Positions 25,101-34,100 of a DNA stretch of 64,000 nucleotides are shown here, piece after piece; position 1 is the first letter of the stretch, and each line of letters starts with the position of its first letter. A program made the position numbers and the translations under genes. Source of the stretch: Halichondria panicea (taxonomy: Eukaryota > Porifera > Demospongiae > Suberitida > Halichondriidae). The notes below the pieces were generated by a model that was given only the letters and a program-made list of their open reading frames with translations, did not search any database and was not told where the DNA came from. Location: NCBI RefSeq assembly GCF_963675165.1, contig NC_087385.1, positions 1,984,501-2,048,500 of the forward strand, in the 5' to 3' direction.

Positions 25101-28100
25101 TAATTGTGCATTTCTAAAACGGGATATATATTATAGTGTGCAGTCAAGAGTAGAGCAAGAGAATTAAACTGCTACAGTAAAGGCAGAACCACATTTGCCA
25201 AACTCTGTCATCGCTAAAGTGTTGCAGTTGGGCGTGGCTCGACCTTCCGATTTCCTGTCCTAATGGAAGGTCAGGACGGAAGGTCGTGTTTCAAGCTAAT
25301 GTCAGGATTTGTCTTTACTGTAACTATATATAGTTGCAGCCCAATCAGATCACAGCATTTATAATCATGTGGTCAGTGTGTTTAGTGACATTTCCGGTTG
25401 TGCAACCACAAGCAAAGTAAAATTAGTTAATACCACTTCAGAATAAATAATAGTTAAGACACTGTTTTGGAGGTGTCTATGGGATTTAGAAGCCCAAAGA
25501 CACTGATTTAGTATCCCGAGCGTAGCGAGGGTACTAAAGTGGCTGAGGGATTCTAAATCACATGGACACCGACAAAACAGTGTCTAGATACTAGTGCGCA
25601 TGCGCAAACCGCTTGACTACAATATAAGTACTTGACAACAGAATACTAGGTATAATTTATACTAATAGCATGCAGGTATACTAAGTCCCATATATAGTAT
25701 ACCTGCTCTGAGGCACTTTTCCTATGTACTTCCCATGTAGATCTTATATATATCAACTAGTGTATAGTAATAATTAACCCGAGGCGCATGGGCGGCCACA
25801 GGTTATAGTAGTCGTTTGGTTTGTTTGTTAACCCGAGGTGCGTGGGCGGACATGGGTTATAGTAGTCGTTTGGTTTGTTTGTGATAGGTGAATCTACTCA
25901 CCTGGATGCCACAGCACTGCGTTTACAGCATGGATAGCCTTCATACAACAAGTTATTAGGTAGCCTCCACACAACAAGTTAGTACTTCTAATAGTGGCAG
26001 CTTTGGGTGTTAAAGCTTTGTTGTCTAATAAAAGCGAGCAAAATGTAGCTTGAACCATAGATTGAAGAGTTAGAGGGATAGGAAACGGTTGGTATCTCGA
26101 GTAACATCCGCGCTACGCTGCGGTTTAATTGAGGCCATCACAACGATATCTATTTCTACACTCAGTGCATAATAAACTACAAGTAACTGTGCTTAGTCCG
26201 TGCAACTCACTTATATTTCAAGGTCTATACCTATTGTAGTAGTCATAACCAGCACGCTTACACGTTACATGTTCCAATAGCTCTAAAACAGCCTTGGGAA
26301 CATATAACTTTATTGGAAAGTCTCTTTTTACTGGGTGTGGTCAGTCATTAGCAAGTACTACACGTGGCTCATGGACTAGGTGTGTTATAAGTTGCTGAAA
26401 GAGATGATGTCTCGAGGAAACACAGCTTTGGGAGTTACCCGGCAAAAATGTGGTTAATAGCCTCGTTCATAGGGCGTAGCGCGGATAATTTTCGAGGCTC
26501 CACTGCAGATTCAATGTAAAATCATCACGTGCACCACTCCGTTTCCTATCCCTCTAACTCTTCAATCTATGCTTGAACAGAACTTGGGCACATGCGGTTA
26601 CTTATAACTGAAGTGATTCTGTACCAGATGGAACAGGGTCACTAAAGTAGAAAGCTTGAAATATAGCTCCTGCTGCTTTAGCTGACTGGGATCCTACTCC
26701 ATGCAGAACCTGGAGCCATACTTCTTTGAGACTCCATACTTCTTTACTGTGATCCTAATCCACAGTGCATATACCTATAGTACCACTACCTATTCTCAAA
26801 TGTTTCCTCCAGTCTGGTTTAGTTTATTGCTCCTGAGTTGCTGTGCAAGTCATACATGATAACAACATCACTGCAATATATCACTCTTCTGGTTTCTTTA
26901 TAATCATGTCACCAGCCGAGGGTTTGCACTTTAGTGCTCTAGTTACCCGAGGCGCGAGTGGGCGGCCACGGGTATAGTAGTCTGTTGGTTTGTTTGTGTG
27001 TGACATGTGAGTCTACTCACCTGGATGCCATAGCACTGCGTTTACAGCATGGATAGCCTCCAAACAACAAGTTATTAGTTTTAAATGTGGCAGATTTCGA
27101 TGTTACAGCTTCGCTGTCGTATAAAAGCGAGCAAAAGCTAAGCAGCTTGAACTTGCACGTTGGCAGCTAGCTAGCTACACGCGGCCTTTATTCGAGGACC
27201 CTACGTATTTACAGCTGAAGTGATCCCGTACCAGGAATAATGGAAAAGAGTCACTACAATAGAAAGCTAGAATTATGACTGGATGCTGTCTCTGTTAGCT
27301 GACTCTGGGACGTACCTGGATCCTACTCCTTGACTCCAGGAGCCATATACGTCTCTGAGACTCCAGGCTTCTTGCTGTGATCCTAGTCCACAACTCTGTT
27401 CTCAGCATGTCTCTCTCTCTCTCTAGTCTGGTTTAGTTTTATTGTCCTGAGTTGCTGTGCTATAAGCTGGTTTCTTTATAATCATGTCACCAGCCGAGGG
27501 TTTGCACTTTAGTGCTCTAGTTTGTTTGTTTGTTTGTTTGTGACAGGTGAATCTACTCACCTGGATGCCACAGCACTGCGTTTACAGCATGGATAGCCTT
27601 CATACAACAAGTTATTAATTTTAATAGTGGCAGAATTCATGTTAAACCTTCGTTGTCAAATAAAAACGAGCAAAAGCTAAGAAGCTTGTGACTGGGGTCT
27701 GCTTACCTGGATGCTCTAGCACTGCGTTTACAGCATGGGTAGCCTCCACACAACAAGTCAGTACTTCTAATAGTGGCAGCTTTCGGTGTTAACAGCATGC
27801 CTCCAGTCTGGTTTAGTTTTATTGCTCCTGAGTTGCTGTGCAAGTCATGCATGATGATGATAACAACATCACTTTATGCACTGCATTATATCAGTCTTCT
27901 GGTTTCTTTATAATCATGTCACCAGCCGAGGGTTTGCACTTTAGTGCTCTAGTTATTCATAGCTATCCTCATGTTACATAATGCAGCACCTGACATTAGC
28001 TATAGCTACCTCCGCCCTGACGGAAGGTCGGGCCACGCCCAACTAGAAGTGGTCTGTGGTTTGTGCACTGACCTGCGCAATTAGTATGTGTGGTTTTTGG

Positions 28101-31100
28101 AAAGTGTTGCTATCCAGGTGCGGATTTAGCAGGTAGCAGAGGGTGCTCAAGCACCCCCCTGCATGACCCTTGGACAAATATATATCACTCATTGGCTGTG
28201 GAAGTCACTCTCAGACTTGATACTATAGCTAGCTGAGTAAGTGTAGACCTATCTATTACAGTAGTGTCTTTTAAAAGCTATGATAAAAGCTTGACTAGCT
28301 GCACTGCTGTGTAGACTGGACTGGACAAGTAAATATTGATAGCAAGGAACCTCTGCAATGCAAACCACACCTAATAATTAATATGACAGTGATACTGCAC
28401 CCACCGGAAATGACGTCAAAAGGGGGCGTAACCTAGATGTTCGCGCACTACCGCGCAGGATGCTCCTTGCCTCTCTTGCTCAGCACCTAACCTACCAGAT
28501 CTGCCACTGCATGCTATCATAACAAACTACTGTCAGTCAGGGTTGGGCAAATCCTGTGTTTAATACTATCAGTTCAACGCTCTTGATTACTTTTGGTACA
28601 ACTGTGAAACTAGCCCTTGCCTCCTGAACTATTGAACTTTAAGTGGCATGTGACTCACTTCACTTAGCTTGTTAAAATAAATAATAGCTCTGGCTAGCTA
28701 ACTTTATACCTAGGTATATAGAATGAGCAGAAATGAGCTCCATCACTGCCTTGTTGATGAAGAAAAGAGAAAAAGATCAGAGTTTACTGTCTTCTACGCT
28801 TTAATTAGTGGGTGTGATTTCCGGTCAATCATTTTTGCGGCACCTCGTTCTGCCTCCAGAGGAGGTCCGACATGCATGCACTAATCACTACAAGTTCAGT
28901 GTATTGATTGTCATAATTATTGCGTTAACGTGATAACGTCCAGGCCAAATGCACTGAACTTGTAGTGATTTATGCACGCATGTCGGACCTCCTCTGGTCT
29001 GCCTCCTTCCTGTAATCTCTAGTTACGCCCCTGTACAATCAAGGGCGTACAAAAGAAGAGAGGGCAAGCAACAGCAAACAGCAGAATCCACCACGTGAGC
29101 GGATCAATGTGTATGCTGCATGAAGTGCGAAAAATACTTCTAGCACTTCATGCAAATGAACATTCATCCACCCATGCATGTGGTGAATTCTGCTCGCTAC
29201 TGCGTGTACCAGATAGTGAGTTGCATGCCCTCTCTTCTTTTATACGCCCTTGGTCAATATGATTATTGCTGTGTATTTTGCTTCACTCATGCTGAGAACC
29301 TTTTGCACAGGTTGTTGATCAACTTGCAAACTGAGCTAGCGACAGGTGCAGACGCTCAGGCCCAAGGCAACCAATGGTCAGAGTTTGTGGCAGACCTTTG
29401 GAATGCATATCTGCCTCATCTCAGAGAAGAAACACGCGGAGAGGGAGAATTCGTTTTCGATCCTTCTACGAATCGCTACGGCTTCGAAAACCAATCACAC
29501 TATTCTTGTGACGATGAGCTATTCATGCAAGAACTGGAGAATGACGGATATGATGAGGTGGTGGTGGAAGGGTTTGGTAACAACGTGGCGGAAGGGGGCT
29601 CTTTTGTAGAGGTGGATATCAGTCTATCGCAGGTGACCCACACGTACGATCTGGCTCAGTCAACTGATGAAGAGGAGGAATCATATGTAAATGATGTGAC
29701 CAAGCCTTCACGATCCAACGAGGAAGACCTAGCATGTGAGTTATGCATGGGAGGAAAGTGTTGTGGTTCTTGTAAAATGCAGTCAATGATTTTTATTTAT
29801 AATTGCATAACACAAGGATACACTAGTATATACGTAGCATATAAACTACCAAAATGTGTGCCCTATTAAGGTGAGCGAAGCGAGTCCCTATAGTGATCAA
29901 CATTGTAATTACCCGAGGCCATGTTGCGGCCAGCGGGTATACGGTAGTCCGTTAGTTGGTTGGTTTGTTTGTCTGTTTGTCAGATCTGGGTCCACTCACC
30001 TGGATGCCATATAGCTAGTGATGCGTTTACAGCATGGATAGCAATCACACAACAAGTTTAGTTCTACTATTGGCTGATTTTGTGTTAAAGCTCCGTTGTT
30101 GAATACTTAAAAGCGAGCAAAAGCTAAGAAGCTTGCATGTTGGCCAGCTAGCACACGCGGCCTTTATTCAAGGTAGATTACGTATTTACAGCTGAAGTGA
30201 TCCGGTATACCAGGAACAATGGAACAGGGAGTGTAGCTTTCCAGTATTACAAAGACTGAAGCCACTTTATTGCCCCAGCCTACTGCTGTTTATCAATAAA
30301 GTGGGTGGATCAAGGCGTGGTTTATCTATTCGATTATCCGGCCTGCTTTTGGAACCAAGGTGTCCGGATAATCGAGTACAATAAATTGTTTATTATTATA
30401 GTGGGAAATCAGCATTAAATTTTAGGAAAAAACGAGGATATTCGTAAAAGAAATGTATGCAACATCAATAATATCTCTGCATGGAATATGAATCAATGAG
30501 TGAATCAGTGTGATTTGTAAAACCGCTAGATCTTCTTGAGTTACTCACCTAACCGAAATGCACCAACATCTCACCATAGGATAGACAAAACTAACATTAT
30601 GATTTTGTGACAAAATTCCAAACCTTAGCCGAAAACCATTGGTTTTCTGGTGAGCCTTTTGTTTCAAAATGGTGGTACAAAATACTATGTGTTGGTGCCC
30701 TAAACTGAAAGGATAAATCGTCTTGATATGTTTTATCAACTCGATTTTATCGACTTCTTCTGGTAAGGATCAACTCAATGTCTTTTATCGAATCGATTGA
30801 TATGGTGGTAGCCTCGATTCCAAGCCACTGGGAAGAAGACAGAGGAGGTACGACAGACAGGTGCCATGCAGCTCAAGTAATTTGCCTTTGATTGAGCAAT
30901 AATTATCCGCCCACGTCGTAAGTTTTTGCTGAGTGTAATTAGAGGCTAATTACTTGAGCTGACACACCGAGTCCATCCTTACCAGAAGAAGTCGATAAAT
31001 CGAGTCAATTCCTACCAGATGAAGTCGATGAAGTCAATTTATCCCTCCAGTTTGGGACATCAACACATGGTCTTTTGTATTGCCATTTTAAAACAAAAGG

Positions 31101-34100
31101 CTCACCAAAATGTTTGCCTGTTCTATATAACCACAAATCCACCACCTATATAATCATGTTGCCATGGACAACGTGTTTTGTAGCTTATTCATTATCTCTA
31201 TACACATGCAATGGTATCAGCACTAGCTGCTAGAAACAACAGCAACACTATACTTACAGATGTGTTAATCTACTCTCTACAGACTGTATAATAATGTTGC
31301 TTCCAAGAGGCATCAGCTTTCATTAGGGTATAATTGGCAGAAATCTTGTAGGTTTTTAGCAATGTAATTGACAATTTATTGAACCGTGTGTAGAAAAGAA
31401 GTATATAATACATACATCAGGAGTGTATGAAGAGGAGTATGCGACTCCCACGCACATTCCATTCTACATCTCGGACTGAATTCGTCACTAACACTTTTAT
31501 TATTATTATTATTATTATTAGTAGTTGTGTAAACTGTTAGCCATTAAATGTGGGCTGGAGGTACAAACCACACGTGTATATGCTGATATTATTTTTCTAA
31601 TTAACCACTACACCTACGCACCCACTTAAGATGCGGTCTGATAGTGACGTGGTATGACATACTTGTACCGAAACCTGGTTTACACTACAACTGCTACAGT
31701 TGGATACTCCTCTTCATACACTCCTGCATACATACATACATCAACCAGACCAACGTTCATGCATGACTAACTAAGGGACTCGCTTCGCTCGCCCCTTGTT
31801 ATGAATTGACGTACAGCTCTCTAGCTTTCTTGTTTCCATGGTTTTTGGTAAAGTATGTCTAGTGAATGTACACGGAGATTGATGCCACCCTGTTTGTTTG
31901 TTTTTTAGTTGAAAGACTCCAGGACCCTGACTTCCAGAAGAAGATACTGTCGATGGCACAGAGCATCATAAAGAAAGGTATACGTATACATGCGTAATAA
32001 TAATATATAGTTATTATAGCTTGTCACCAGGCCTATTTTACGGTAACATTAGTGTAAAATCATGAGGAGCACACGGCTATTTTGAAAAATCAGTATGCGT
32101 ATATATAGCGTAAGCCATCAATTATCAACCGGGGTTTGCGCCTAGCGTTATATCTCAGCTGCACTAGGCTTCTAAAAGCTTGTTTTAAGTTTCTACATAA
32201 GGTCAACTCCTCTTTTACAGGTACAAATAGGTATGCCTCGGTGCGCATGCGCAAGCGAGGTATACGGTAGTGTGTTTGTGTGTCTGTGTGTGTGTGTGTG
32301 TCTGTGTGTCTGTGTGTGTGTGTGTGTGTGTAAACCGCTACAGCTGCTCAAGGATGAATCAAGTGCAAGTAAGAGTTTCTATAGGCTTCTAGTCATGTTT
32401 ACTTGGATTTTAATTCGTGGATTTGCAAAATAATACTTCGTTCTCGAGTTATGCCTAGTTTTGCTATTGCAGCCTTTTCAGAAGAGTCCGTAGCAAAATT
32501 TGTTCACCGAGTGTTACTACTCTACTTAGTAGTTAGCTCTGCACTAGAACGCTAGCTATTGGTAGCTGCAAGAGTGAGCAGAGAGCTGCAAGGCTCTGCT
32601 GACTTGCAGCCATTAATTTTAGACTTGAACTTTGGCATCGATCGTTTTTAACAACAATCATGGTCGATCATTACCCACTATTCGGTTGATTGCATGCAGC
32701 AAAATTCATCATAATCAATGTGTGTATAATAAAAGCTAGCTATTAGTAGTTTTATGTTATGTAGCTTTGGCACCTCCACCGAGGCATCAGCACCTGCAGT
32801 GCTTTCATTCTATAAGCTTTCTCACCTTGAAAGGGAGCCATACGAGCTCCAAGAGTCCATGCAGTCGTCAATTGGTTATCATCCACAGCTATCGATTATT
32901 GGTCTCTAAACATTTTACTACTTTCTATAATCGACTATATTATAGCTACAGCAAAGTGTGCCGTTATGAGGCAATGAGGCAAAACAGTGCAATTTAACAC
33001 ACACCATCATTCTCAGCAGGTCTGACAACCCTTTACCAAATTTATCTTGAATGTTTCTTACGTTTCATTTTTATGCAACAAAGGTATATCTGACAACTGT
33101 ACATAAATTATAGGCTGAGTATAGCACACTATTATTAGTAACACCATAGTAGAAATGCATCAGTGCTGACTTTAGCGGAGAGGACAAAGTTTGTTGCTTG
33201 TAGAACTGTCCATCTCACGCAACTACATTGTAGCCATTCTCTTCCAGTGCCAATATCTTCTTCAAATGATCCATAACACACAGCAACGGTTGTCATGAAT
33301 GGTTTCATCCTTGTCAAGACTGGTTTTTTCAGAATTGATCGGTTTTCAGTTTCTGTGGCATGATTCCTCTTTTGTAGAAGTTTGCCTCTCCACTGTTTTC
33401 TTTTGCTTCTCCTCTGCTATCCATTGCCTCTCCTCTGCTTTCTTTTGCCTCTCCTCTGCTTTCTTTGCTTTGGCCTGATTTCTTTCAGCTGCTTTGAGAG
33501 CTCTTTCGTTTGTCTTGTGGATTCTTTCACTTTCTTTGCATTTCTGTTCTGTTTTTCTTTGTTTCTCTTTCCAGTTTACGTTGTTGTTTCTCCAGTGCAA
33601 ATTGTTGCTTTTGTTCTTCTTTTTCTCTAAACATTCAGTTTGTTAAAACCCGAGCTCTTCCAATCTTAGTTGCTTACCTTTGGAGTACTTGTTGACAACA
33701 GAGAACGTGGCACACTGTACAAGTCAGCAGCTTTGTTACCGGACATGTGGTCAATCTGAACACTTTTTATCGCAGCTAGCATTTGCTCATCAGTCCATTG
33801 TTTTCTCTTCAAACTCCTGTTACTTTTTTTAAGGTGGGAAACGGATGGTGGTCGTTGATTACTCGAACATTTTAAACCCCTTCTTTTTCTTATTGGGCAG
33901 CTCTTACATGCAGTCGGACAGCTTACAGCTGCATTATTTTAGTATACATAAGTTAATATAGACTAGTACAAATGCAAGCTACTGATGCCATTCACTAAGC
34001 TGGTTAATGCAAACGCTCAAACATTATACCATCAACATAGAAACACTACAATAGCTAACTTACTACTTACCTGGAAGACGATGGCTCTTGATATGCGTAT

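Noticed and set aside
33382..33630. Plus ORF rich in Leu/Phe/Cys
   Set aside because: Complement of the Lys/Glu coiled-coil stretch of the transposase remnant.
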